Below, one piece after another: positions 21,652-34,546 of a DNA stretch of 62,600 bases (position 1 is the first letter of the stretch; the number at the start of each line of letters is the position of its first letter). The notes beneath the pieces were generated by a model that worked only from the letters and a program-made list of their open reading frames with translations, did no database searches and was not told the DNA's origin. The stretch spans positions 115,232 to 177,831 of the forward strand of contig JAHBMJ010002204.1 of NCBI GenBank assembly GCA_018398765.1, in the 5' to 3' direction. The position numbers and the translations under genes were made by a program. This stretch comes from Chromera velia. Its lineage: Eukaryota; Sar; Chromeraceae.

Positions 21652-22195
21652 TTGATATGCCTGCTGCTGACGAGTTGGGCGGCCTGACTGTTGTGCCTAC
21701 TGCTGTTGAGGGGGGCGGGTTGTCTGCTGTGCCTGCTGCTGGCGAGGGAAGCGGGTTGACTGTTGTGCCTGCTGCTGGTGAGGGGGGCGGGTTGCCTGCT
21801 GTGCCTGCTGCTGACGAGTTGGGCAGCCTGACTCTTGTATCTGCTGCTGTTGAGGGGGGCGGGCTGTCTGCTGTGCCTGCTGCTGATGAGTTGGGCGGCC
21901 TGACTGTTGTGCCTGCTGCTGGTGAGGGGGGCAGGTTGCCTGCTGTGCCTGCTGCTGACGAGTTGGGCAGCCTAACTGTTGTGCCTGCTACTGTTGAGGG
22001 GGGCGGGTTGTCTGCTGTGCCTGCTGCTGACGAGTAAGGTGAACTATCTTTTGTGCCTGCTGCTGGCGAGGAGGGCGGGTTGACTGCTGTGCCTGCCGCT
22101 GGTGAGGGGGGCGGGTTGTCTGCTGTGCCTACTGCTAACTAGTAAGGGGGACTATCTCTTGTGCCTGCTGCTGGCAAAGAGGCCCGGCGGCATTT
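21652..22195. repeat. GCCTGCTGCTG minisatellite, about 84-bp higher-order unit
   Basis: Units of about 42 bases (GCCTGCTGCTGGTGAGGGGG..GGGTTG) alternate between two types (one with ACGAGTTGGGCGGCCTGACT), giving an ~84-bp period. On the minus strand it reads as Gln-rich QQQAQQ-x-x-RPP repeats continuing into the RING gene, with occasional stops. On the plus strand it reads as a 14-residue AVPAADELGGLTV-type repeat (21618-22037). I regard the minus-strand relation to the RING gene as the more meaningful one. Confidence 0.75.
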
Positions 22196-23066
22196 CTGAG
22201 GGGATGTTCTTGTCGGGCTCCCGCTGCTACCAATACACTTGCAGGATTGTTGGTCATACCCACGCAAAGGGAAAGCACAGATTTTATGAAGCACTAGACG
22301 ACAGAACACGTGTACAGGGATCAGATAGCCCCTTTCGGTGCCTGACTTCCAGAATGTGGGTCTGGGAGCCGAAATTGGACCTCAACTGAAAACAAAAGCC
22401 AGTTGATTTCGCTTTGTACGTGATTCGATCTTTCAGTAGCTCAGCATTACAAAACTGTGTACGAGTCAGTATTTATGACTGCTGACAGTGTGTAGATGTG
22501 TATGATACGGTGGGGGTTTTGACTCGACAAAAGTGTCATCGCCAGACAAGAATTTCAGAGACAACTGGAATGGATTCTTTACCACAATGGAAGACAGCAA
22601 TCGTGATATCACTAACACTTACGTATGCCTGGAGCCGGTATCGGTGCCGGTGGTGGAAGTCTTTCGTTTTATCCCTGGGGCCGTCGGTTGATCAGGGAAG
22701 TGCCGTTGGCACTAATGCCTGCGTGCGTAGGTGAGGGAAGAGTAGAATGGGCAAAAATAAGATGAAACTACAAGGGAAAGGGGCAAACCAAAGAGAGGCT
22801 GGTGTGGGGGGTGCAGCAGACATCGATTTATGGCAGCTAAGATGGAATTTATATATAGAAGAGAGAGACATAGCATGCAAGGACCCAGGTAGGTAGAGAA
22901 CCATTAGAGAAATAAAGGTCGCTGACCTGCTGGATGTGCTCGAGTCCGGGCGTTATGTCTGCTGTTGAAGCCTTCAGGGAGTCGTCCGATAAGAGAGTTG
23001 TCAGTACTCAAGTGAGGCGTTCCATACTGGAGTCGGCTGCCGAGGAGGGGTCCCTCCCATGTGCAT
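22196..23066. other. Spacer with one coding-like patch
   Basis: 22200-22390 stays open on the plus strand (SGSRCYQYTCRIVGHTHAKG) but has no start or splice partner. The remainder shows nothing I can support. Confidence 0.35.
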
Positions 23067-23343
23067 TCAGGCCTCCCAGAAGTCCACCTCGTTGCGCCAC
23101 TCGCTGGGTAGCTGTTGACGGACCTCATACTCAATCTGTGCAAACAGTGACATTGCAACATCAATGGAGCGAAGATCGTGGACAGCCAACAACACATGCC
23201 TCGAAAGCTTTTTGCTTTGTCATGCCTGCCTTGCTGTATACATATACACACATGTCTTTCCGTTGGGTGCGCAGAAATTATCCTTTGCTGCTTGAACCCT
23301 CTGATAGAAAACATACGCATCCATTCTCTCCTGCAGACGCTCA
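23067..23343 (-). CDS. Partial gene: two small 3' exons of an unknown protein
   Basis: On the minus strand, an acceptor (CGTCTGCAG) opens ERMDAYVFYQRVQAAKDNFC; a short intron (donor GTATAT) may then lead to an exon ending LPSEWRNEVDFWEA and a TGA at 23067. Both pieces read like folded protein (alternating hydrophobic and charged residues), and each is shorter than 60 codons. The downstream acceptor (ACAAAG) is weak and 5' exons were not found, so this could be a gene fragment left by the neighbouring mobile elements. Confidence 0.35.
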
Positions 23344-23899
23344 GAGTTGGGTGTGTATGTATATATGAAAAGACGCCGACTTACTTCCAAAGAATGGAGC
23401 AATGCTCGGTTGTGGGGGCTGCTTCCGCTGTTGTTTGAATTTTTGGCAAGTGTTGCGCGGCAAGAGCAGAACTCAGGGCGGTTCCCAGGCACATAGCGCT
23501 GCGATGAACAGAGTTTAAGTCTGTTTGAGTTTCCAACTGACATTGAGCCAAAGGACGTACTGATGACTGAATTGTATAGTCGCTGGGACGACTATGTATA
23601 CATGTACGTATCTGTATATCCTCTGTATTCCTTTTTCTGTACGTATGTGCTGTTGCAAAGCTTTAGAGAGAGGCGCGGCTGGCTCTTGTCGGAAGCTTAA
23701 TTCTTAAACAGAACCTTGGACTGTAGCTATCAAGAGAGGAAAGAGACAGAAGGCCTACTGCAGATTCAATCACATACGTACTTTATACTGCATGGCCGGG
23801 TTTATTCCAAACATGCATGCAGATCGAAGGAAAACTGGCAGCGCATACATATAGCTATAGCTAGACTTAATTATATCTGCATATATCGATGTACCGTAT
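23344..23899. other. Spacer, no gene seen
   Basis: Mixed composition, stops in all frames, no clear repeat structure; ends at the first copy of the ~790-bp element. Confidence 0.4.
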
Positions 23900-24682
23900 G
23901 TTGCAAATAAGTTAGCACAATTTCCCTAGGAGGCCACATATGCCTAGTCTTGGTACTAGTAACTAAACTGATCAAATTATAGCGAGGACGACCTGGTCAT
24001 TCGTGGCAGCACATACAACGTAAGCAGTAACGCCTCGCCTCCCAACACAGGTCATCGAAGAAGGACTGCCACTCGTCGTGCCTCAACTTGAGAAAGTTGA
24101 GGTTATATAGATGTAGTCGATACTCTGTGTCCTGGACGGGGCAGATGTGATCCATCTCAAAATTCCAGCGAAAAAAAGTGATCTTTCGCCGTCTCCCTCT
24201 TCCAGGTATCTATCTAAATTGTTTTACTAACTGCAGAGGCTCCCCACAGCCAGTCTGCCCACACACACCGCCCATTCCCATCAAGATCCATGCATGTGCA
24301 TACTGAGTGAGCGCATGTTGCTCTTCTTGCGATAGGACAGACGAGGGAGAAGGAAGGAGACAGGAAGCAACAGGTGTGCCCCCCATGAAAGTCACAATCT
24401 TTAATGCTTTAGTCTACCCGTGAAAATGTGCGAGATTTGACTCTTCATAGGTGGAGCCTGCTCGACTATATACGGTTTTAAAGGGTCTTGAGCTTCGTTG
24501 TGAGGTAGTTTTTCATATAATAGTAGTGGAGAGCTAAATCTGTTGTTTGATCAATTTCTAGCTCTGGTATCATGATCACGATATGTAGACGGTCAGCATG
24601 ATTAATGCATGCACATATAGCCGGGCCCGCTAGGCGGATGCATGCATGCATTTAAATTCAACAGTGCCAACTGATTTGCAAC
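23900..24682. mobile_element. ~790-bp non-autonomous element, copy 1
   Basis: Begins GTTGCAAATAAGTTAGCAC (23900-23918) and ends in its near reverse complement GTGCCAACTGATTTGCAAC (24664-24682). A second copy in the same orientation lies at 26105-26888, with scattered substitutions only. The terminal sequence, with a TTGCAAATAAGTT core, resembles ends of Tc1/mariner elements. Internal frames (such as 24210-24395, minus) are present in both copies but look like by-products. Confidence 0.65.
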
Positions 24683-24801
24683 GAGCTATCTGAGATTGCC
24701 CTTTGTCTTACCTATAATTAATTACTTATAATCTAAACAACACTTGTCAAGTTTTTTATACATAACCAATATCATCATCAGCCGTTCTATACAGTTCGTG
24801 C

Positions 24802-25960
24802 ATGATGAAAGGTAAGGCAATTGGTGAAGCGGCTGCTTCAATCATTCATACTTGGGCACAGAGTACTAAGAAGAGATTTCGTGTTGCTTTGTCTCCGCAA
24901 GAGCTTGCAGAAGACATCAGTACTAGTGGTTTTCAAGTCAGCAGTCGAACCATCCATCGCATTCTCAATAAAAAAATAGCAAAAGGGCCCGTATACAAGC
25001 ACCACTATAGAGTCCAACAGAGGATTTTTATAGCAAAGGATGAGGAGGACATTGTTCGTTTCGTTCAAGAGGCAGGCCTCTATGGAATCTCCTGCAGAGA
25101 AGTCACCTGGAAGCTTAATGCATGCGTGCAGATGAAAAGCACTGTCAGTCCCACAAGATTTTTGTATACATACATCATTCATTCCAGCCTTATGCGGTGT
25201 GTTCCTCTTTTCATCCTTGTTATGTGCAGCCATTCACCTTTTCCACCGTTTGGCGTCATATGACTATGTGCATAAAAGACAGGCTTAAATTCAAGAAGCC
25301 AGACTACCATCCGCCCATTTCATCAGACACCAAAGCACACAGGCTATCATAGGCAAAGGAAACAAAAGAACGGAAATGGAATTGGGAGAGAGTGGTATTT
25401 ATTGATGAAACACATTTTAAGATGGGGAGAAAGGGGGGCGTACGTAAGCAATGAGTGCTGAAGGGTGCACCGTTGTGGCATCCATACCTGCATCAGGAGG
25501 GGGAGGGATTCACCGCTGTCATTGCTTTTTCTGCACATGATGATATGCCCACAATGATCTGCATTTTTAAGTCATGTAAGAAAGAGAACTATAGAGACTT
25601 CTTGAAAGAAGTGATGCTGAAACGGAAGGACCCCATTGCAATGATGCATGACAATGCGCCTACTCACCGTGCCTTGATCACATAGAGGTTCTGCAAAGAG
25701 AAAGACATCATCTTGGTCACTCAATCACCATACTCACCTGATGTACAGCCAGTAAAGGATGTGATTGCATTGCTTAAGTGTGAGGTATATGGTGTAAACT
25801 ATGTGTACAGCAATAGAGAAGCCCTGGAAACAGCTGTGCAGAAAGCTTTCAACGCATTCAAGTAAAACACACAGATGCGCACAAATCTTGCCATGTCCAT
25901 GCTTGATCACATTGAGAGACTGGAAAAAGCAAAGGGAGCATGGGCCATAAAGAAAGTATG
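24802..25960 (+). pseudogene. Tc1/mariner-type transposase, broken
   Basis: The start (24802) reads as an N-terminal helix-turn-helix region (LSPQELAEDISTSGFQVSSR). After a probable intron or insertion (about 25118-25232) the catalytic part follows in the same direction but broken by stops: VFIDETHF (first Asp, about 25400), MMHDNAPTHRA (second Asp, about 25645) and YSPDVQPVKD (third acidic residue, about 25735). This is the DDD/E triad of Tc1/mariner transposases. Stops at about 25350, 25453, 25684 and 25864 and the lack of a continuous frame mark it as a relic. It sits between two direct copies of the ~790-bp element. Confidence 0.75.
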
Positions 25961-26104
25961 ACTCATACAAGACTAATCTGGAGCAAAACGGTTCTACCTC
26001 ACTCTTCCTGCAAAGGTTTTTTCATGATAAATATTCCATATGAAATATTCATTCATCATCTTTCTCTATCACCCTAGAAAACGCTTGCAAAATTTATGCC
26101 GTAT

Positions 26105-26888
26105 GTTGCAAATAAGTTGGCACAATTTCCCTAGGAGCCCACATATGCCTAGTCTTGGTACTAGTAACTAAACTGACCAAATTATAGCGAGGACGACCTG
26201 GTTGTTCATGGCAGCTCATACAACGTAAGCGGTAACGCCTCGCCTCCCAACACAGGTCATCGAAGAAGGACTGTCACTCATCGTGCCTTAACTTGAGAAA
26301 GTCGAGGTTACATAGACATAGTCGATACTCTGTGTCCTGGACGGGGCAGATGTGATCCATATCAAAATTTTAGTGAAAGAAAGTGATCTTTCGCCGTCTC
26401 CCTCTTCCAGGTATCCATCTAAATTGTTCTACTAACTGCAGAGGCTCCCCACAGCCAGTCTGCCCACACACACCGCTCATTCCCATCAAGGTCCATGCAT
26501 GTGCGTGCTGAGTGAGCGCATGTCGCTCTTCTCGCGATGGGACAGACGAGGGAGAAGGAAGGAGACAGGAAGCAACAGGTGTGCCCCCCATGAAAGTCAC
26601 AACCTTTAACGCTTTAGTCTACCCGTGAAAATGTGCGAGATTTGACTCTTCATAGGTGGAGCCTGCTCGACTATATACGGTTCTAAAGAGTCTTGAGCTT
26701 CGTTGTGAGAAAGCTTTTCATATGGTAGTAGTGGAGAGCTAAATCTGTTGTTTGATCAATTTCTAGCTCTGGTATCATGATCACGATATGTAGACGGTCA
26801 GCATGATTAATATATGCACATGTAGCCGGGCCCGCTAGGCATGCAGATGCATGCATGCATTTAAATTCAACAGTGCCAACTGATTTTA
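26105..26888. mobile_element. ~790-bp non-autonomous element, copy 2
   Basis: Same orientation as copy 1 and nearly collinear; the left terminus GTTGCAAATAAGTTGGCAC (26105-26123) is intact. The right end GTGCCAACTGATTTT (26874-26888) loses homology at the last bases, so this copy is slightly truncated. With copy 1 it brackets the transposase relic, giving a composite-like layout of about 3 kb. Confidence 0.65.
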
Positions 26889-28330
26889 TATTCTTATATA
26901 TTTGAGAAACAACACTTTCTTTTCCATATAGAACATCTCTTGCAATTAACAATTTTAATCTAGCTAGCCCCAAAACTTTTTATTTTTTATTTTTTTTTTC
27001 CTTTTTCACTAGGGGTATTAAAAAAAAAAAAAAACCACGGTCTCCAGGGGATTTTTTTTTTTTTTGATAATGACCTCCGTCAAGACATAACAACCATATA
27101 TATGCAACACTTTGCAACACAAAAGCAACAGTTGTCTAGACAGTTATATATTAAACATTTATTTATTATTATAATAAAGAAATAGTAGTATAACAACACT
27201 TAAACAACACTTGTTGATTCATGTAACACATTAAAAAGTGTCAACAATTAACACTTAAACAACATATTTTTTAGTTTGACATCAGAAAAAAAAAAAGTGA
27301 AAATAACTTTTTTTTTTTGGTTATTTTTTTTTTTTAAATAACCCCTAGCCTAGCCCCTAGCTTTTTCAGTCAAACGACTGTTGTTCAAGTGTTGCACAAC
27401 TGTTGTTAAGTGTTGCTAAGTTGCTCAGGGTTTAATAAAAAGTACTAAAAAGGAAAAAAAAAAAAATCTCGTCAAATTTGATAATCATTTTTTTTTTTCT
27501 TTAGCCGGCGCCTAGGATAATATCTGGATGATGATAATGATGATGATAGTTTATATACACCAATCAAACATAATAATCAATGATTGAATTAATGATGATG
27601 ATGATGATGATGATATATAATGCCAGTGGCTTTTTCGGCGCTGACCAGTAACCAGTTGGCTCAGCTTAGCTGAAATTAGAACTAACCTGAAGACTACCAT
27701 GCAAAAGGGTAAAACATTTATTTCTACTTATTTCAAATCTAAATTCCAAAATATTTTAGAAAACATTCCAAAAACACATCTAGAATAGCTATGTAGTTGT
27801 TCAGCTTTTTTTTTTTCAGAGATGGAAAATAAGTTAGATGAAAAATCTTAGTTTTAAACTTGCGATAAGCACAACCTGTATACAGCTTTCACAACCAAAT
27901 TAAACACTTCCACACGGCAGGGAAATGCAAAACACCTCAAGGTCCTCAACGAATTTCGAATCCACTTTGTGGTTCTGAAACCACTTTTGCTATTAAACTG
28001 TATAGACTGACCCATGCCTTAGACGGCAGAGCACTTTCCACTGAATTCCGCATGCATGTATGCAGTCCGCGGCGAACGCTACGCACGCACCCCTACTGAT
28101 CCACTTCGCTGTGGGCCATCCTGCAAATGGGAACGGACAAAGGACCGAACAGAGTAATGAGAATCGCAAAAGAAAATCATTGAGAGTTTCGGTCTGGTGC
28201 GTCATGATACTTGCGTGCTCAATGCATTTGAGTCAGAACACTTCGCGAGACAGACCGTGAAGGTCAGCATAGACGCAAAATGGCCCTGCGATGAAGGAAC
28301 GAGACCGAAGGCAAGCTTGCGTACTAACTT
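26889..28330. other. AT-rich spacer with homopolymer runs and (ATG)n
   Basis: Many A and T homopolymers of 10-15, CAACA/TGTTG-rich stretches (27100-27425), a right-end sequence CTTTAGCCGGCGCCTAG (27498-27514) related to the element at 58486-58714, and ATGATG repeats (27530-27620). No gene. The 3' UTR of the membrane-protein gene should lie at the right edge. Confidence 0.5.
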
Positions 28331-29153
28331 TCACGAAGACTTGGGCACATTCCCACTGGAAAACCCCACTTTGTTTTGCATGAATGCAGGCCAATCGACC
28401 AGATCCTCAGGCACATCGGAGAGCCTCTCAATGCGCAGACAGAGATAGCGGCAGGGAAGAAGAGAAGGGAGAGCGAAGAGGTCACACCAAGCGACTGACT
28501 GACCTTGTCAGGAGGGTCGCCGAGAACGAAAAAAAGGACAGGCAAGCAACCACCGAAATAAGAGCCGTCTTGCAGCTCTCCCACCAGACCTCAGAAGGAT
28601 ACAAAGAAAGGAACTCGGTGATCAACCCCTCAGTCCTGCACAGAGGGATAGACGTCTTGCATCCAGTCATTCTTTCATTCGCCCTTTCTCTCGATTGACT
28701 TGCATCTCTTCCACTTATAGCGTTCCTCCCTCCTCCCGATTCTCAAATGTCATGGAAACACCGGAGAAGTATGCGCTCGCATTGTTGAAGGGAAGGGAAA
28801 TCCGCTTGCCGTTGGTTTTTCATCTTCTCGAATTCTTTAGTAATCTTTTTTTTCGCGTACTATCTGTTGACTTGTGTACTGTCTGCCTAACCGACTGAGT
28901 CACTGACCAGGCCTTTAGGCGGTACGGCAAGCTCTCCATCGCCTTTCGTGCTCCAGATTTGCCGCTCCCAGAGGAGAGCTTTTCTGACTGGCACTCTGCA
29001 TGCATTCACAATTAATGGTTTGTGCACGCAGAAAAGAAAAGAAGAGGAAACAATCCAGACAGAAACGACAAAGCCCTGGAACGTTCCACGGTCTTATGGA
29101 GTCCAGCAATCTCAAAGAAGACGAAATGAGACGAGACTCCTCTTCGTCTCTTC

Positions 29154-29184
<31 letters not shown>

Positions 29185-30749
29185 TCCCTGACGGATCTGA
29201 GAACCAAGGGGAGCCCATACAACCTCGCAACAGCAGACAGAGGAAGGGACCGAATTCACACTCGGCAAAAACACAAATATTAGAGAACACCATTTCTTCT
29301 GTCGTTTCTTGCAAATAGAACGCAATGCATTCAATGAGCGACGCGCAAGCCTCCCCGCTCCCCCTCCCCCCCCCACCAGGGAGATCCTCAGGCACCTCCA
29401 AGGAGGGGAACACGTCTCTGAACGCCCCCTCCTTCCCTTGCGCAAGCGCTCGCACAAAGTCCACAAGCCCTCCGCCCGCAGCACTCCGCATCGTTTCCAC
29501 ATGTTTCCCTGAAGCCCCCCCATCCCCTGTCTGCACAGCCGACACACGAACCACTCCGTCTTCTCTCGCCTTCGCGGCCGCGTCACATGCCTCAACGTTA
29601 CTCCTCAAAGTCATAAAGTCAGCAGACCACACCCACGTACACTCTTCTGGAACTTTGGCCGGCGACACTGGAGGCTTCCCCTCCCTGCCGCCCCATCCTT
29701 TTCCGAACACACCGATGGCCGCTGCCGGTTTGGTGAGAAGGAATGTGAAGGAGAAAGGGAAGGACCGCGTTTCGCTGCACGCGGAGAGTTCTGCACGCAT
29801 TAGAAAGTGAAATGGTGCAGGTTGAGAGGAAATTCTGCAGTCTCGGAACTTTTGTTTTCGGGTTAAGGAAGGCACTTGTTGTTTTTGACTGAGGAGAGAG
29901 TCTTCAGAGAACGCTGAATACTGAATGAAAGCAGTGCAAACAAAGAGGAACCACAAAAGCAAAACCGCCAGACCAAAGAAAGAACATGCATGCGTATGAA
30001 GAGACCGCTCGGTAGAAAGACACCGCCCTCAATCCTGCACACGCACAGGCCCACCTGCACCAATACCCTCAGAGAGGGCGAGGACAAGCAACAGGGCAGG
30101 CAGCAAGGCGATCTCCAGCGCTTTTGCGGCAAGACCCAGGCGTGCAAGCTCCACTCTCTGAGTGAGAGTTTTCTCTGCGGCACCTGCAAAGAGACGCACA
30201 GGGACAGACAAGATGTCTTCCTTCGTCTTGCCTTCTTCTCTACTATAGGCCCGCAGACAAAGAAACAAAGAAATGCAGAGAGACAGTTTCGTTGATAGAG
30301 CACAAAAGTCAGAGGAGAAAAAGCATGCTTCAAGTAGTTGACACCGCACATACAGACCCATCTCAAGTCAGTCAACCCCTCCAGAATTTGCAACTCACTT
30401 CGTCATCCTCTCTACAGGACTTGCTAAGTGACTTACTTCTGGCCTTGCTCTACTTATGACAACTGCCATGTCCAACTCAGTGAATCTGCGTCTCGCTCTC
30501 TCTCGAAAACTCTCACACACTCACCATCACTCTTCGCCCGCAGCCCTACTACCTTGAAGTATCTGAAAGAGTTGGAAGGAGGGGGGGGGGTCAAAGAGAA
30601 CAGGGAGGAGACGCAGAGAAGGCAACATATTGGGACACCTCATCCCATCACTCTCCTCCTTTCTCCTTTCTCTTCGCTCGTCCCATCCCTTCCCCGACTC
30701 ACTGCAGGGTGCACTCACTGGCCGGACTCTTTCGTCCACAGAGACAGAG

Positions 30750-30783
<34 letters not shown>

Positions 30784-32057
30784 CTGACAGGACGGCTCTG
30801 GAAACAGTCAGTGAGGACGCAAGCGAGCGGGTACATCAGCCTTGTGCATTCTAGTACTGCCATGCAGACAAGCGACCGGTTGGACAAACAGGCAGGCAGA
30901 CTGACTGACTTATCGGAGGGTTTGGGTGCCTCTGGGAATTCTTTCAATCTGTCTGCCTGTCCCCTCAATTCCATCTCGGGAGACAAACGGGCGACTCCAT
31001 AACCGGCAGACACGGGAAGGAAAGCTGCAGCATCTGGTCCCCTCTGCGGATCTCCCCTCCCACCCCCGCCCTCTTCCTCTCTGTCCTGGTCGGATCTTGA
31101 CAGCAGGCTCTCGGCACTTCTAAACAGAAGAATCTGCATGCACAAGCAAGGTGGGTCACATTGAAAGGAGGGAGGGAGAGCATCGATCGACCTTACACGG
31201 AGACAGCTTCCGTCCTTTCTGAGAAGGAGGAGCCCCCCCTTTCTTTCAACATGAGGTAAACGTGAGGGAGACACCCTTTGCTTCCATCCAAAAGGAAAGA
31301 CGCACGGCGTTGCACAAAGAAAGCGCGAAGAAAAACAAAACGTGTGAAGAGAAGTCCTAGAAAGCAAAACTCTCACCCACCAAAAGCTCATGTCTCCAAC
31401 TGGTCACATCTGATACGCGCGTTTCACGGATGATGCGTGCCTCTCTACCCGAAGAGTGATCGAGAGAGAAGAAAGAAGTACAACGAAGACCGGCGAAGTG
31501 AGCAGCCGAGAAGACAGATGATCTATTGCTACACCCTTCACCGGGCTCTCACCTGTAAGAGAAGAGGAATCATCATCAGCCTCAGCGCAGCCTGAAACCA
31601 AAGCATTGCAGAGACGAATGTAAAGAGATGCGCGATGCAACCCAATCTCACACAGATGGTTTGTGGGAATCAAAGAAGGACACTTGAAGTTAAATCATTT
31701 ACAAGCAAGGAATTAAGGAAGAAAATAGGAAAGAAGACTGAGAGAAGATACAAACGAAGAAAGGTCGCCAAGAGAGTGAAAAGTAGACACACAGCCACAA
31801 AAAAGGAAACGAACAAACAGAGAAGCATGGAATCAGTGCATGAGACTGTCAGGTAGCTTCACCATGCAAGCATTCGGCCACTTCACCCAACTCACTCACT
31901 GACTCACTCACTGACAGTGAAGGCCACCAATCCCCAGCGAAGCCGACAGAATTCGCACTCATCGAACCACCTGCATGCATGTAGGCAGGGAGAGAGGGGC
32001 AGGGAGGGAGACACTTGTTGGACGACCTAAACACTTCTTGATGAACGACCGTACACA

Positions 32058-32108
<51 letters not shown>

Positions 32109-33072
32109 GGCGAATGCAAAAGAAAGTTGACAGCACGCACCAGAAGCGACTCTTCCCCTCAAAAGCATGTGCTCGCAAAATCCACCTTTGCATATTTGAA
32201 ACCACGTCAGCCCCAACAAGCAGTTTGGCAAGAGTTGTGTAGAGCCTGCCTTTGAGGCCTGCCTCTCTGCGTTCACTGTTGTGCGCCACATCTGAACAAC
32301 CCCTCTTTCTTTCTTTCTTTCTTTCTTTCTGCCCTTTACATGCTCTTTTCCGTGTCTTCACATGAAGAACAACACCATTCAACAATCAGATACTAAATTT
32401 GTGTCTTCCTTCTTTCCTCACCCAGCGTTAACAAGAGGTTTCCTCGCCATGTCCTCAAAGTACAAAGAGAGGCACACGGGAGGAAGGGCACAGGCCAGAA
32501 AGATAAAAAAACGTCCGGGAGACCGCTTCTGACACCTGCAAGGAAACCATTGTCGTTAGGCAGTATGAAGGGAGATATGTTGACAAGAATGTAACAATGT
32601 CAGCTGCATTTAGCAAAGTTGGAAGTGAGGACAGTGAAGGAACTAACGGAAAGAAGAGAAACAAAAAAGGGGGAAAACAACCGCGAAGTCTCCATCCAAT
32701 TCAGGCACAAAGATGCCGCGAGGAAATCGAGAGAAAGGGAGAAGGGAGGAGAAGAACACGGAGAAATGCATCCAACGGAGCCAGCTCGAGAAAGTTCAGA
32801 GATCGCTTAGATCGAAGCTCAAAAGCCAAACGGTGATTTGCTTCCAAACCCGGAATGATGCGTCTCTTTCTTTCGCTGTTGTGGCCTCTTCAACTTCCGT
32901 CAAGAGAGGCAAAGGACGGACAAAGGGAGGGAGGGGAACTGCATGGCTCTTTCTTTCTCTCCACAGCAGTCTCTAGCTCATCGTGGGGATGCAAGTGCGC
33001 ACATTCCTCTCATGCTTGAGGGAGGAGGGATGAAGACAGACAGCAATGAGAATCGACAGGCTTGCATTTCTC

Positions 33073-33112
<40 letters not shown>

Positions 33113-34492
33113 TTTCTCTCTCAAACACGCATGTAGCCGGGCGCGCGCGGCATACGCGTTGGAGCAGGGAGGTTGCCTGACTGACCACTCAACAAACTGC
33201 GGTCTCTTGCAGCCCATCGACTCCGGATTTGCGAGTGCAAACTCCAGCAGCTGCATCTCTTTGGAGACCCCATTGTACCCAGCCAACACCACCAAAGCAG
33301 CCAAAAGACCAGCAAAAAATCTCACAGCTACAGCCTGCCATTCTGCAATCCACACCCACCTGCAGACGGAGGGAACACGCACGGACACACACAGGGAGGG
33401 CACTATGATTGCCATTCTGTTGCCCTCGATCCGTCTTACTCCCCAGAAAGGGACTTGAAAAGAGGAAACACAATGGAGTCCATGACTGACTAAAGGGTCG
33501 GCTGACTGACTCGCTGATTGACTTTCTGACTCGATTCGCGGACACGCATGAAGGGTGTGACTTGCTCTCCAACTCACTGTCATGTTATGCCATGTACATC
33601 TCACTGAGTGACCAGCTGCCTGACTGACTTTTCTGTGCCTTCTCCGACTGCTTCAAGGAAAACGAGCCATCGGACTCTCATGTCCTCCAGTGCTGCACAG
33701 ACTCAGGCATGGTGACATCGTGACGTCAGGAAGGGACAAATAGATGCATGCATGGGAAGATACGGGTACATGCATAGACAGAGAGAGAGACAGATAGAAA
33801 AATGGAAAGGTAGATAGATGGACAGACACAGAAACAGGCACCGACATTAACAAACTCCCATAAAATAAGACACAGGAAGTCAGGGACGTGCACAAGAATT
33901 GATTGGCAAGATTTCCGCTCACCAAGCGATTGCTCAAACAATCCTAGTAGTCATTGCCCCAATTCTCATTTCGCCTGCCAAGTCATTCTCCATTCTCTGC
34001 CATTTCTCTCTTCCTACCACCCACTCTGTCTCTTTCTCGACACAATCTTCACCCTCAGAGTTGAACAACACACAAGAACAAAGCCATCAGACAACATTCC
34101 CGCAACCCAGAAGAGGAAGATAAACAACCTCACCACAGCCCCACTCCACTCTCCTTCCCTCTGCCCAGCCACCCACCCACCTTCTGCCAGGCGCACATCC
34201 ACAACAGGCAGGCCCTCAATCGCAGAACCAGAAGGCACGGCCACGAGGTAGAAGGCCACAAGGGCGAACGTGGAAGTCCTGCGAGCAAAATTGAATTACC
34301 AGACAGACAGAGGCATGACACAATGAGAGGCCAACTGGGTTAGTTTCTCTCCCTCAGGAAAAGGGTTGTAAGAAATAGCCCAAAAGAAGAAAAAAGGGAG
34401 AAGCGGGAATAACCGAGGAAGACAAGAGAACAGCTTCCAGCAAGAGTGATGGCAATGTGCTCCTCCCTTTCGTGCGCGATGGGTAGAAAGAA

Positions 34493-34546
<54 letters not shown>

